Positions 12,574-26,391 of a stretch of DNA of 64,000 nt are shown here, one piece after another. Position numbers and translations under genes: made by a program. The stretch covers positions 992,001 to 1,056,000 of the forward strand of contig JADFUC010001889.1 of NCBI GenBank assembly GCA_019722365.1. The letters are read 5' to 3'. Source of the stretch: Lithospermum erythrorhizon (taxonomy: Eukaryota > Streptophyta > Magnoliopsida > Boraginales > Boraginaceae). Below the pieces are notes generated by a model, which did no database searches, had not been told where the DNA came from, and saw only the letters and a list, made by a program, of their open reading frames with translations. Each line of letters opens with the position of its first letter. The stretch's first letter is position 1.

Positions 12574-15500
12574 TAAGGTGGCATTCAGACAAGGCTTCGA
12601 GCACTGGACAGTACTTAAACCATTTGGTCAACATGGGGGAGATATTGAGACATGGCTCCATTTTTAATGAACATGGTACATTAATTAATTAGTCTTGTGT
12701 ATTAATAAATTACTACTTTAATCTTTTTTACTTGTTATTCTAGGTTTCTAACGATAATTATTACTCACTCCATTTCACAAAAGATTGTCAGCTTTTTTAT
12801 AATTGTAACTTTTTAAATTTTAAGCTTTAAATATATTTGTTTGTGTTGTATAATATTTGATAAAAATATATCGATGGAAAAGTTTGAAATATATTTTTTA
12901 TAGTTCTTATCGATGACTATAGTTCTTATCAAGTGATATACAATACAAGCAAAAATATATCTCGATCCCGAAGTTCGAGAGGTGCAATGGCTCAGTGGAC
13001 AATGCTTTAATGAGATATGAAAAATAGTATTAGTTAAATTTATTATAATTGATGTCTTTTGTTTTTTGATAAATTCTTCTACTTTCCCTCTTTTTTATTT
13101 TAGGTTTATACGATAATTAATAAATGTTATTTTTTTACTTGTATATTTTTATTTATAGGAGAATGAAACATTGAATATACATGGATTATCATGTAATGTA
13201 AACTAAAATAAAAAATGGATCATACTACATTCGCGTCTAATGATATAATAGGAAGAGGAAACATAGATATGACTAGAAAGTGTGAAATCACAAGTAAAAA
13301 ACAAATAAAAAATAGTGTTAAGATGACAAGTAAAAAAATGGAGATAGTATTATTTTATTGAACATTACGATATAATAATTTTTTTATGATCAAAGTTTAC
13401 TTGAAAACTGAAATTTTAATTAAAATGAATGGGAGTAAATATTTATGAAGCCAAGTCTATATTTACATTTTTTCCTTCGTTTTTTGTGGTTAAAAATTAT
13501 TGATTCAATAAATTTAATGAATTAGGGTTGGATTTGACAACATGAAATAGATTTGCTAAAAACAATCCTTGAATTAGCTTAATGGCGTTAAATGTGTTGA
13601 AGAACGTCCATGAGTTTCTTTCAATAACAATCGATATTTCTAGAATAAGTACCTTGGTCTTCGTTTGGGAGCCTCAGGCCTTTGGTGGAATTTCACTGTA
13701 AATATCCAAATATAAACTTAGCGAATTGAGTGGTAATGCATAAAAGCGTATCATTCATTACCTATACTTTGCTATATCAAAACCGAGCGATTTAGGGATC
13801 GGAGTGGTCTAGGGCTTGATATCTTGGCCAAGGTAACAACTCGGCGGGTCGAGTGGGGGCAATACCGTCATCTCGAGTCCTTTCTTTCAAGACCTCCCCA
13901 GCCCAAGCCAAAGGAACCCGATCAGACCAAGAAAGTAGGGGACAGCCGATCTACCGAGGTGAAGTCCAAAATATCCCAGCAGATTTGATGAGTCCAGAGA
14001 CAAGGACCCGAAACACAACACGTCCAAGAAATCTCGGAAAAAGGAGCCACATCACGTTTGATTAGTTCAAGTTAGAGATGACGGAGTATGTCTTTGTCCC
14101 ATGTGTCTATATTTTGATGATCTAAATTGAATTTTATAAAAATTAATGAAACCGAATTACTAATGTAATGTTTTACTCCGTACTACATAAGAGTAAGACC
14201 CTTTATAGAAAATTAAATAAGAGTATTAGAAAAGAACCATATTATAAACAAATAGAAGTTGACATAATAGAAAGATTGAACTAGTATACAAGGATAACTG
14301 TGAGAAATCTTGTTATGTTGATTGTTTGATCATTGTGAGATGATCATGTCAATAATGTCATCACTTTTTCTAGTATCATCATAGTTGATGCATATTTATC
14401 CTCATGACGAATGTACTTGATAGACAACTTATTTTCTAGCAAAATAAATTACTGCACTTTCTCTAAAATTTAGTTTACCTGCCTCTATTAAGTTTTGACA
14501 AAAGATGAATAGTCACTTTAGTATTCCGCAAAGAATAGTAAATTAGTGGAGTAGGTATTTCGTGATCCTTGAAATCGATTTTCCTTATAATTTTATAAAT
14601 ATTTTAGCAAATTAGAGTATGTTACGTGATTTCTTTTTAGTGTAATTTCTTAGAAGTAACGTGGTTTCACGAGTTATTACATCATCCCGATATATATCCA
14701 GTGCACAGTAGACGAACAACGGTTGCGGGTCCCGTTATAAAAGATTGAATAATCACTTCAACTTTCATTTTGTAGAAATGATTTTGTAAATATGACGAGG
14801 CAAGTCTTGAGGATAGTTGACGTGGGGCAATTGGTGTGAGGTTGTGATTAGCAATGGAGAAAGCTTGCCTAACGCTTTTAATGAATGTCCTATCATGTCA
14901 CATTCTTCAGAAATCACAATGAGAGTCGAGAGACCTCCATGGTCCATGGATTCATGGAAGGTTGAAGAAATGTCAAGATTCTTCATTACAGCAAAGTGAG
15001 CATTTCACTTGTTTCTTCATTACAATTGTTCAAAGTGTACCAACAACATATTGTTAGGCTAAATCTAAGGAATATAAGCGATGCTTACTGTCATTGATCC
15101 TTAATTTTTTTTTCTTCCTTTGTTTGAAAGTGTTAAAAGAAAATATTTTTGAAAGATCGTATCATTCTACCTACTTGAAGTTCAAATAAAACTATCACCC
15201 CACCTTAAAGTAGTTGGCCTTTGTCACTCCCCCTTGCTTTTATTCCTCTCCTTATTAATGATTTCCCCGTTTAGTCACCATTCACTCTTTCTCTCCCATT
15301 ATATTTCTCCTTCAAGCAAAATCTTTGTCATCCAGAGTTACAGTTTAGCAATGGATTGGAGGAGAACTATGTAGTCATTTCTCCATTATCAGCCTCCAAA
15401 AACTCCCTCTCTACACGGCGAGTTTTCAGATTAAAGAGTAAGAATTAACATACATCAGAAGTAACTTAGCTTCGAGGGGGGACTAGTCATTATCAAGTGA

Positions 15501-15700
15501 AAAATATTCCAATTAAAGAGCAAAAACCAACCATCATGCATTGTCAGCAAACTTCACAAATCTCTTCAAGATACACCATTAACCATTATGTATTATAGCT
15601 CTGTTGAAAGGAGAACCATATGATTTAAGCAATATAGCATACTAAATATGTAAAGTACTACAAAATCTAACTTCATTTCCTCCATAGTATACAAAATTTG
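12574..15700. other. Intergenic region, AT-rich with repeat fragments
   Basis: A Stowaway-like start (actcactccatttcac) lies near 12763. Around 12984-12997 a stretch reads like a lone pol III A-box (tggctcagtgg), with no clear B-box after it. The segment 13650-14060 is GC-richer than its surroundings and resembles a retroelement remnant, but no LTR pair or domain was identified. A pair of opposing short frames at 14765-14999 is not recognisable. Nothing here supports a gene. Confidence 0.4.
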
Positions 15701-18700
15701 TCATCTGCACTCAACTTGTCCTAAGAGTATATAAGCTGATGGATAATTGGCTTCTGGACTCTGGAGATATCCAGTTTCAAACTGAGATGGAAATGAAGAG
15801 TGCCAAATGTCCAAATCATAATCAGGTTCTTCATCAGAATAAGGCATCTCATCGTCTGAATCACGAAAATATATAATCTCCCCCATGCCAGGATTCTCAA
15901 TCTGTTGCTCATCCTTGGCAGCTTCATTCTTGTTCTGGATTTGATTCTCACCAAGAGACCTTCGACCATCATAAATTTGAGTTGTTTTAACATTATCTGC
16001 ATCAAGTAAAGAGCGTACAGTAAAGATGAGTCACGTTACATTAGCAACAGAGAGACATGGGTAGACAGTCATCTAAATAGCTTAATTTAAAGATGCAAGT
16101 AAGCACAATGAAAAAACTAAAGATTGATGCAGCCTTGGTGCTCAAATGGAAGTACAACTTTTTCTCTGTCATTTCGTTCCTTCTCAGTCAGATGCAGGTT
16201 GAATTGTACCTGCAAAAACAATGTCAAAGGTGAAAAATTCCAATGAGAGTATAGTGAATGAGGAAAAAAAGACGATCATGTGATATTAACTGTTGTATAT
16301 TTTGCTTTAATCCTAATGTAACAATTTGACAGTTATATATATGCTTGCACAGAGGCTGTGAATAGAGTTCATAATTTCATATCAAAGTAAAAATCACAGT
16401 TTACCTTGGGCACTAGGTTTTGGGCAATTGCCTCTTCTTCAGAAGTTAGCGAGACAAATCTAATTTCTGATTGCTCTACGGAAAGCTCTTCACTCTGGAC
16501 AGCATTTTAAGTACCATCAGATAAGCCATTTGGCTCCTTAATAGATTATGAACTGCAGTATTTATTGTTCTGAAGATCTGAAAGTTACCATCAATCTAAC
16601 ACGTCCATTTCTACGCTTGAAGTGCACATTGAACCGGCCTCTCCTGAAATTTTGCTCAATCAAAGATATATTCTCAGAGTTGAATTTTTGTCCACTTGGT
16701 ACTTGAGCAATCACTTCTATATTAGCCAACATTGAGGAGATATATTCCAGAGCAGCTACTGCCTTGATTTCATGAAGATCAGAATGTAATAGCCAAAACA
16801 TGCATGACACCTGGTCTGCAATAGAAAGTTCAATTATTTTCGAAACAACTCTGCAGTAAGTAACACTGGAATGAATATGAAATACTTCATGCTATCTGAC
16901 TTTGTAGAACAAATTTTGTTTAAGTTTAGGAGAAAATTAACTTTAATGACATAACTGACCATCAAATTATTGCAAGTGCTAAAAAAGAGGATAGTTTACT
17001 TGACAGGGAATCAAAATGAACATTTCACTAATTTCAAAACCATAATGAAAATATCATTAGATGCATCTTATTTGGCAAATTTCTGGGTGTACCAGCCAAA
17101 GTCAACATTTCAGCTAAATAATTTATAATGTTCTTCATCAAGAGATCAATTGCAAGCAAAAAATAACAGTAGGTAGCTAAAATTTGCATCTCTCCCTTGA
17201 TAGGTTAAAACAGTGTTTTTTGACTATGTAAAGACTCAGATATAATTAATATCCCAAAATTTCCCATAGAACATGTCTGTGATGAGTGATGACAAATAAA
17301 GTAAATAGTCATTTTCAAGGGATAATCAATTTGGTGCATGCCTAACCACTTTTAGGCCCTGGTTGTGCATGCCTAACGATTATCTGTTGCTACTCAAAAC
17401 TATCATGTGAAAGTAAAAAAGAGGTACATTAATATCAAATCTTGGGCAAGTACTTAAATACCAGAAGAAAAAATACAGTACATAGCAGATGACAAGAACC
17501 ATGCAATCCTCCTATGTAAACTATGTTACATGATCTCACTGTTTATGAGAAGTTTCTTATCAAATCGAAACTTGCTGAATAGGCAGAGTAAACTGAGGAG
17601 TTGAGATTTATCAATGAAAGCAAGTGCTGACTAACAGCTCTAACTACAAAATCTAGAAATATTGTTTCCTTAATGCTCATTCGGAGTAACTTGGAATCTT
17701 GGACAGGCTCATGATACTTGCCAGGCCAATAGCTTTAATTCTCAGGCACTGTATTTGATATATGAAGAGGAGACAAATTTTATTGCTTCCTATTAAACAC
17801 AGTAATAAGCAATGGAAGTGAATTTCTTCCATCTGTAATGAATTTGATTTTCATATTCTTACAAACAAATTCATAGTTAACGACCTATACTTCATCTTCT
17901 GCAAATGGTGGCAGCTATTCTAAGTTCTAACTCATAGTGACTTCGACACAGGCAGACACTGGAGAATGAAATAACACCTACCATGACCACGAAGATCGCT
18001 CAATAGGCCAGCAACAGAAGATAGAGGTGCATGCCTTAACATCTCACTTACCTGTTAAACAATGTTAACATCAGTCTCACTCTCTGACAATATCATATGC
18101 AAGGAACAATTTATTCACATATACTAAAGTTCCAGAAACGAATATAACAAGTGGTCCTTACTGCCAGCCGACAACATGCTAAATCCCAAAGGTTATGCTC
18201 AATTGATATAAGATAGTACCACAAAAAGTAAGCTCATGGTCAATGTGAATGTTGATTCTACAGTAACTATTCAGGCTTCCAAGTATAAGAAGGATACAAA
18301 AGAATGTTTATAATAGTTTAGAGTTTCGCAGAACAGTTCTTTTCTAATATAGTATAAAATAAGAACTATCTTATAAAGTAAGCTCATGGTCAATGTGATT
18401 TGTTCTATTAATCACAATTTAGATATGGACTAAAATACAAAATCATCTGATTACTTTAAAGGTTCAACTTTCAACATTTGCAAAAAGTTAATTGCTCACA
18501 AGTCATACTTCTTTTATCCAAAAGATTTAATTGCTCACAAGTCATACTTCTTTTATCCAAAAGACAACGCTTCTGTAGGAAACTTCCTTTCCTGTGACAA
18601 TTTAGAATCTTCTATCTTTTGACAGCATGAGACGGTTCCTCTGTGGGGACAATATTATAATCTTCTCTCTTTGGACAACATAAGACGCTTCCTCTATATG

Positions 18701-19608
18701 AACAAAATTTAGGAGCTCGCACGTTTTGGACTAGAATCCAAGATGCAAATACAATCATATTATACACACACTTCACATTACATTCTCTTTCATGACAATC
18801 AACCTACCACATTCAAATATTACAGAAGTAGCATATGGTAGTAATGTAGTATCCATGCTTACCGAGTCAATGGCAAACGTAAACCGTTCTTTACCTTCTC
18901 CGGCCATTTCTGCAACCACAGTCGCGTGAAGAACAGCTGCAGTATAATTATTGAATATACCTCTCCCTAGTTCAATAATCTTAGATTTTAAGTCGCCTAT
19001 GTCCTTCACATTTTCACACAATGTAGTGTTGACGGAAGTTTCCCCCGACTCTTTACTAATCCTTCCACTCTCTGACAGCCGGCTTTTCCAGCCTAGTGGA
19101 TCGGTGTAACAATCCAAAACCCTTAACCTGTTCAACTTCAACATTCCAGACAGTATACATGATGTTTATATCTCAAAAACAGGGATACTCTAATAGTAAC
19201 AAACCAGTTATCTGATGTAGCCAATGCATCTCCTTGAGTATTTAACAGCTGAGCATAATATGAAGGACTCCTAGATAGCGCAATCAAAACAATGCCTCTA
19301 AACATAAAAATAACACACACACAGTTAACTGGGGAAGTTTAAGCTGGTTTGTATACTTGCATTTTGTCGAAACAAAACATAGAGCTTACTTTGAAGATGA
19401 AATATAGGAATGAAGCCGAGTGAAGATGTGATTGAAAACAAAATGACCAAGTGGAGTGTCAGTACAGTCCTTGACGGTCAGAGCAGCTGCATGTTCTCCC
19501 TCGACAGCTCCATCACGTAAAACTCTGCATATTTGTTAAAATCAAAACAAACTCAAAAGTCTATTGTTGATGAAATATGAAATAGTGAACTACTCTACCA
19601 GTAAACAT
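15701..19608 (-). CDS. ELP5: Elongator complex protein 5 (ELP5/Iki1)
   Basis: Eight exons are firm: 19522-19390, 19297-19205, 19127-18863, 18051-17982, 16815-16589, 16494-16405, 16209-16134 and 15996-15701. Family landmarks in order are [77 protein letters not shown] and an acidic C-terminal tail with [23 protein letters not shown]5 belongs to the Elp4-5-6 subcomplex of Elongator, which modifies wobble uridines of tRNA (family knowledge). The start is uncertain: no in-frame ATG precedes exon 19522. The best model is a 10-base first exon at 19608-19599 (start ATGTTTACTG) and a 76-base intron, giving 419 residues. The intron after 16134 has a GC donor. Confidence 0.88.
18488..18564. repeat. 39-bp tandem duplication in an ELP5 intron
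   Basis: The 38-base word starting ttaattgctcacaagtc occurs at 18488-18525 and again at 18527-18564 without a mismatch. A separate 24-base word (aaagtaagctcatggtc...) is repeated at 18225-18248 and 18375-18398 in the same intron. Confidence 0.9.
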
Positions 19609-19659
19609 CAGCGACAGCCGATAGCGCAGACTCGATAAGCCGCATCGAGAAAATAAAAA

Positions 19660-22467
19660 ACACATACAATGATAACCCGATTGGGGTACAACGTCATTCG
19701 TCTAGGGGCAGCGTACTAAGGAAAATTCCACTAAACAATGAAGCAATTACAACTGAGGAACACCTGATGCTCACATTCTATGGCGCCCTAATTAAACTTC
19801 AACTCTTTCTGGCCCAGGATCGAAACATCTATAATTCTCCTATCGAAGACTCTCAGGTGTTAGACTTACAGCCAAGTTTTACAATGATTGCTCTCAATAG
19901 ACTGTTATAACAATGTGTTCCTAACAATCTTTGTGGTTAGAAGATTAGAGATTTGCCCTGTCTGAGGCTACTTCGCTAAACACTCGTGTTTGCTCTCAAG
20001 AATTCTCTATGGATGAATAAATGATAATTGCCGTACTTCAAGTAGGCAATGCAAAGGTCTCGATCTTCAAACAAAGACTCCGGAATAAGTAGAGTCCCAT
20101 TCAAAACTTCAACTCGTATACATCATATAAAATAAATAAATGGATTTATCATGTCTTTAAAACTCATTATTCGGATAAGGTCGAATCAATATTCATAGAC
20201 TAGGTAGTACGTAAACTGTACATGTGTAATATATGACATAATATTTTATGATCCTAATTCGTACAAATGATAAAATCAGTCATATATACCATAATATTGA
20301 TATTATGAAATCTTTTTGTTACATGGTATAATGTTATTTTGCAATCATGATATCATAACAAACTTTTCTTGATAGGATGACCTAATCTTATAAATGTTTG
20401 ATTCATAATTTTTGCAATACATTACTTGAAAAGTGAATAAGACTAATTGTAATGGTACAATTGATACCCGCCAGTTGAATTCCATTTACAATGCTCTCAA
20501 GTCCTGACCACCAATAGCAAAACCTATGAAGATGTCAACATCAATGCAAAAATTTGCAAGCTATTATATAACGACAGATAAAAAAAATTCAATATTGAAA
20601 GTTTCTCCTACATTCATAAAAAGATTGTCGCGTTTGATTTTAATGAATTTCTTTTTTTTGATTTTGAGCTGAAATAAGCTTTATTGTGTTATATATTTAT
20701 TTGAAAAATATATCGATATAGTATTTTCAACATATTTTTACTATTAACATGATGTTTAGATTCAAATAAAAGTTTTGGATGTAGATTTAAGATTATAAAA
20801 TTTATTAATCATTAAGCAAAGACAAAGATATGTAATCTTTTAGGAATGTATTACAAAGTGAAGTGAAAAGTGTAACATCCACATAAAAAACAATTTTATT
20901 ACACAATTTTATGTATTACTATCTCAGGGTGGAAGGGTATGTTTTAGAGTAGAATCGAAGCTTCTGGAATCGGGGTGGATGGCACGAAATAGGCTTCACA
21001 ATTCGTTAGGAGGTGTGGGCGGCTGAAATAGGCTTTGATATACAACTGAAATATGATTTGTCTAGCGAGGAGTAGGCCAATCACATTTTGAGATCTATTT
21101 TTTATTTTTTGGGTTTTTTTGGTGAATGAAACTCCATACATTTAAAGCCTCACGACATCTGAATCATTTTTTTCATTAATAAAATTCTTATTTAAAAATA
21201 ATAATAATAATAACATGATAACAAAAGGGGAGTATATTAGGAAATGTTTGCATTGAAACAATTTATGTGGCCAAGTAATCATAAACCAAGGGTAAAATGA
21301 TGGTGATGTTTTCAAATGTGTATTTCTATTTCCAGTACAAGTATGCCTATTATATAACAAGTGAAGGAGAAGGCAATATGCACCACCATCATAAATTCAC
21401 AACCCCATGGTGGGCCGTAGTGGTGGAGATTTTAAATTTTAAAAATATTCGAATTTATTCTTTAAATATTAGTAATTTTAAATAAAATATAGCAATTAAC
21501 CTTATTGAATAATGGAAAAAGATCCCTTTAAATATATTTCATAATTTTGACTCCTAAATTTGGTTCAAGGTCATCTTTTAAAACAAAAAAAAAACACATC
21601 ATGGCCTTTATAATGAGAATCGACAGGAAGCATACAAGTCATTGAAATGCTCTGTAGGCAGGTTTCTTTCGATGTTCTCTAGGTTCCAAAGGACATCATA
21701 GGCCACCAAATAATTTGGTGGCACCAATAATTAAAGGAAGTTGCGATGATAAAAGAGTCATTGTTCCACAGGATGACCATACAATATCAAATTCCTTTTA
21801 TGAAGTTGTTTAATTTGACTCAATGTCTTTTTTTTATTACTCCTATATTTATCAAAATAACATCGACTCAAATAGATTTTAATCAGTATTACTTCGGATG
21901 TTTTTTTAATTGCCATCCTAATTTTATTTTCTTATTTATTTTTACTTGTTTTTTTGCATTTTCTAGGTATATTTATGTTTCTTTTTTCTACATTAAATGT
22001 CTATTAAGTCATTTTTTTTTAATTTAAATATTGCATGGGATTCGTATATTTTCAAGCTTTCACTTTCCTATGAATGAAGGTATATAAGTAAAAAACCAAT
22101 ATATCTTAATTATTACTCCATATATCAAAGTATAGATAAGTAAAAATAACGGAAGAAGTATTATTAATGTATATCACATGATGATTAAATTAATAAAGTT
22201 GTGATGATGAACCCCAAATTAGATCTTTGATTGTCTTGTACAACGTACTTACTGTTCCAAAATCTAAGGCATGTCATAACATAAAACTTCCCAAAGGTAG
22301 ATCTATAGTAGGCCCCACATAAACAGACTGCATCTCAATATGGACAACATTTTTGGGACATAGTAATAATCTTCTCATGTAATGAAACAAACTTCTCAGC
22401 ATTATCATAAACGAATAGAACCTAGTTCTTGTTCTTGTTCTTCTCTCCTTTTCATTATACTCAAAAG
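19660..22467. other. Divergent intergenic region between ELP5 and PMI
   Basis: This is mostly AT-rich sequence. The part near 19700-20100 has more balanced composition and probably holds the ELP5 upstream region. Around 20620-20760 the sequence resembles the stretch at 12770-12900 (both contain gataaaaatatatcgat-like words), suggesting two diverged copies of one small repeat. No coding region was found. Confidence 0.4.
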
Positions 22468-22475
22468 TATATAAA
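22468..22475 (+). promoter_or_regulatory. TATA box of the PMI gene
   Basis: TATATAAA lies about 200 bases upstream of the PMI start codon in otherwise non-coding DNA, which would give a leader of roughly 170 bases. Confidence 0.55.
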
Positions 22476-22670
22476 CAGCATAAACCTCCATATATTCCAT
22501 TTCAAGAACAATATCATAATTTATATCACACTTTTCTATTATTTGGGTTCAAAGATCAACACTTTATGTTTATATAAATAAATAAAAAGACCTGGATTTC
22601 TACATATTTGCCATAAACTAGGAATTGGGTTGTTTTTATATTAGTGTTTAAGGTGGTGTAGAGGCATTGG

Positions 22671-25600
22671 ATGGAGCCAAATGCCACCATGACAGAAATC
22701 AAGAATTGTATTGAAAAGAAGCAGAAAAAGAGTAGAAGCAGTAGTAATAGTAATTGTAGTGTGAGGAATAGGATAGTGAGGTTGAAATGTTCAGTAAAGA
22801 ATTATGATTGGGGTCGAATCGGGGCTGAATCTGGTGTGGCACGTTTGTATGCATTGAATAGGGGGGTGGAGATTATGGTGGATAAGCCTTATGCTGAGTT
22901 GTGGATGGGGACACACAAGAATGGACCTTCTTTTGTGTCTGGATTGCAAGAAGTGGTGAATGGTGATGAGGGGGAGAGGGAGGATGGAGGGGATTGTGGT
23001 TTGAACTTGAAAAGCTGGATTGAACAAAACCCAATTGTTTTAGGGGATAAGGTTTTGGCTAAATTTGGAAAGGATTTGCCTTTTCTCTCTAAGGTAACTT
23101 GTTTGATTGAATTTGTTCAGTCCGATATGAAATTGATGTAATGAAGAGAACCGGATCAACAACATGCCCCCAATGCCTCGGAGAGACTCCCGCCTAAAGC
23201 GGGGTAAGGGGGATCGGATACTATGCAGTCTTACCTCTGTTATTACAGTGAGGCTGTTTCCAGATTGACCCAAGAGTGCCAACACTATCTACTATTTCGC
23301 AAAAAATAAGAAGTGCAGGTAGGGGGATCGGATACTATACTGTCTTACCTCTGTTATTGAAACATGTTGGTTTAGGTGCTTTCAGTGGGAAGAGCCTTAT
23401 CGATTCAGGCTCATCCGGATAAGGAATTGGCTGAGGTTTTGCATAAAAAGCAACCGCATATCTATAAAGATGTGAGCCACAAGCCTGAAATGACTTTGGC
23501 TGTGACAGATTTCGAGGCTTTGTGTGGGTTCATCAGTCATGAGGTAATTTGCCGATCTTAGCTTTTTCCAGTTTTCCACCCCTTTTACAATGTTTATTCA
23601 ACCTTCAACATAATTGATGTTTGAATTGAACAATTTGTTTGTGAAATGTTGAAAGTTACATGCTTACTGGATGTGTTAATTCATATGAGTTTCTGATTCG
23701 AATGAAGGGACAATTGTGGATGCTCTTAAGGCTTCACTTTGAACATATACATAGACATACACAATGTAGTCATTGTTTAAAACCACAGACTCCTTTGTAA
23801 TTCTTGATTCTGCTTTTTGACGTTATCCTCTCAGTTATGATGTGAAGGATGCCTGTGGAGTGCCATAATGGGAACCTACGAATGAAATTCCCATTAAAAT
23901 TTTGGTTGGGCCCTTTCTAAACTCTGTCCACACCAGCATGAGACAGATGTTTTGAAGGTTTTGTTGTTACACATACAAGGCTCTGTATATCCATAAGTAT
24001 TGAGCTATGCAGTTGAGGCAGATATTTTGTGAATGATTCCTGCACATATTCTGTCCAGTATTAAGGGAAGATAAGGACTGTCATGCTAGTGTTCTGGCTT
24101 TCTGGAACTGAAAAATTGTCGAATTAATTATACTATATAATTTATATCAATTATCCGAACGTGATAATACCGTTGCACTCTTTTTTTCTTTTGATCAAAC
24201 ATCAGTATTTGATTTTCTATTATTTCTTTAGGAGCTTAAGGAAGTTTTTCAGAGTGTACCTGAAATAGGGGAGGTGGCCGGAAAAGCTTGTGCAGACAAA
24301 GTTTTAGGAATAAGTGAAAGTGATGGAGAGGAGAAGGCAAAAGATGCTCTCCGTTCCTTATTTAGTGAAATTATGTCAGCTAGCAAGGATGTGATTTCGC
24401 AAGCAATATCCAGACTGAAAAGCCGATTGAGTTTGAAAAATGAGGTAACTTTGCACCGGTGATCTAACAGTATTTTCAATATGCAACTAGATTCAAGCAA
24501 GTAGTATGCTGGTGAATGACTTGGTTTATGTTTTTCTCATCCAGTTAATAATAATAATGATACTTAGAAGTTGTCCAATAATCTGTTATCCTGTGACAAT
24601 TTCACTAGTGAAGAACTTGAATTGCTCCTAAAGGTAGTCTTCACAAGAATATGAAGGGCTGGTTGATTCTACATAGGACAGGGATTTGTTAATATGAAGG
24701 AAGGATGGGAGGATAACTAGAGAAAGACCATCGCACTATTTATCAATAAGAAATAGGAAAAGAGGTGGGTGGGTTGGAGGTTGTAGTTCACCATTCTACT
24801 GCAAATCTTCATTGTTTGCAGGGGTACACGCTAATTGATCATGTATAATTCACAGATTTTATCATCACATGTGTGTGTTATCTCTAGATTTATAATATAA
24901 GGAGTTAAATTCAAGGCATTTGCTTAACTTGATGCTTAGGTGACTTGATGGCATGAGCTATATTTAGATAAATGTTAGTTGGCCAGGTCAGTAGAGTTGG
25001 TTAGTTTACGTTAGGAATTAATATCTCTATCTCGCCTCTTACTTTTCTCTTCTAGGAATAGTATATTACTATTACAATGCATTACACCTTTGGTTTTGAC
25101 AAACTGTAGGCAATAGGTTTGACAGAGAAAGAGAAACTAGCATTGAGGCTTGAGACACAGTATCCAGCTGATGTAGGTGTAATGGGAGCTTTCCTGTTGA
25201 ATTATATAAAACTAAAGCCTGGCGAGGCCTTATATTTAGGGGCAAATGAACCCCATGCTTATATTTATGGAGAGTCTATCGAATGCATGGCAACTTCTGA
25301 CAATGTTGTACGTGCGGGGCTAACTACGAAGATTTTGGACGTTCAGCTTCTTTGTTCAATGCTTACATACAAACAGGTGATTAGCAAAAATCGAGTTGTT
25401 TGCATCTTCATAGTGTTTTTTTTTGTTTTGCATTGATTATTATCATTATTTCGGAAGCCCGATTAATATACTGTTTTCGCGGGGAGTAAGGTTAACGTAC
25501 TATCGAGTCCCCCAACACGATGGAACATGTTGACGATTGCTTATTGTCATTATGGGTTTTGATATAATAGTTGTCATTTGACTTGAGTTTCTTATATTTC

Positions 25601-26391
25601 CTTACATTGGACTATCTGGAAATTTGTTTCGAGTCTCGGTTTTTAACCTGGCATTAAGTTGTTTGCTCCAGAGGGTTTCATAAATATCTATTGATGTAGA
25701 GGATTGGAAGACTTGAACAACCTGGGAACCAGAAGAGGGTTCTGGTTTAATTGCATCTTGTGGTTGAACATTACTGAACTTTTTTATTTGCTTGGAATAT
25801 TTCTTTACTTTCATCTTGTGGTTGAACAATACAACTTGCCTTTTTAGTCAATTACATATCTGTCTTGAGTCTTGACAAATTCATGCAACCCTCAACATCT
25901 GCAAAATTTAGAAGTTACTCAATTGAATACATATACATGTTTTGAGGCCAATGTTTGTTGTGTAGATTCACCTTCTGGAAATGAAGTATGGTGGCGTGTA
26001 GCCATTGTAATCTTCTGTGCTTCGTTTGTCTTGTCACTAGATTTGATATATAATCTAAATTAGTTACTTACTGAACTCATTACAGGGTTTCCCGGATATC
26101 CTTCAAGGGGAAGCTTTAGACATATTTACAACTAGATACTACCCACCATTTGATGAGTTTGAGGTTGACCGTTGCATTCTACCTAAAGGAACAGAAACGG
26201 TTCTCCCTGCTGTTCCTAGTCCGTCTATATTTCTGGTGATGGAAGGGGGAGGAATGATGTCGACAATAGCATCAGAAGAGATGATTGTCGAAGGTGATGT
26301 CCTATTTACACCTGCAGATACAGAAGTTTCTATATCAACAACATCCGGACTGAGATTGTACAGAACTGGAGTGAACAGCAGGTTATTATAA
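22671..26391 (+). CDS. PMI: Mannose-6-phosphate isomerase, type I
   Basis: Five exons (22671-23093, 23376-23543, 24232-24444, 25110-25376, 26086-26391) join in frame, all in phase 0, to 458 residues. The enzyme interconverts fructose-6-phosphate and mannose-6-phosphate, feeding GDP-mannose, ascorbate and glycan synthesis. Type I zinc ligands are visible: Gln152 and His154 in LSIQAHPD, Glu179 in HKPEMTL and His317 in [13 protein letters not shown]. The substrate-binding Arg in RAGLTTK is present. The start of the core reads CSVKNYDWG and [10 protein letters not shown]. The first 35 or so residues (Lys/Ser rich) are an extension over the usual plant enzyme; a second in-frame Met lies at residue 7. 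The two most likely plant paralogues (PMI1/PMI2) cannot be told apart here. Confidence 0.96.
23160..23365 (+). mobile_element. SINE 3' module with a partial second copy in PMI intron 1
   Basis: A word starting ggggatcggatactat and continuing into gtcttacctctgttatt occurs at about 23209-23245 and again at about 23323-23359. The first copy is preceded by gactcccgcctaaagcgggg and followed by gaggctgtttcc, a combination I associate with plant SINE tails. The second copy is shorter and ends just before the exon 2 acceptor. No pol III A- and B-boxes were located, so this is probably 5'-truncated. Confidence 0.5.
25471..25515 (+). mobile_element. Possible SINE fragment in PMI intron 4
   Basis: The stretch gcggggagtaaggttaacg followed by a C-rich run resembles the tail region of plant SINEs and stands out from the AT-rich intron. 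It is too short to classify with confidence. Confidence 0.25.

Noticed and set aside
12980..13010. A-box-like tggctcagtgg
   Set aside because: No B-box downstream and no repeat tail, so it is not enough for a SINE call.
14765..14999. Overlapping frames on both strands
   Set aside because: Neither product resembles a known protein; no exon signals.
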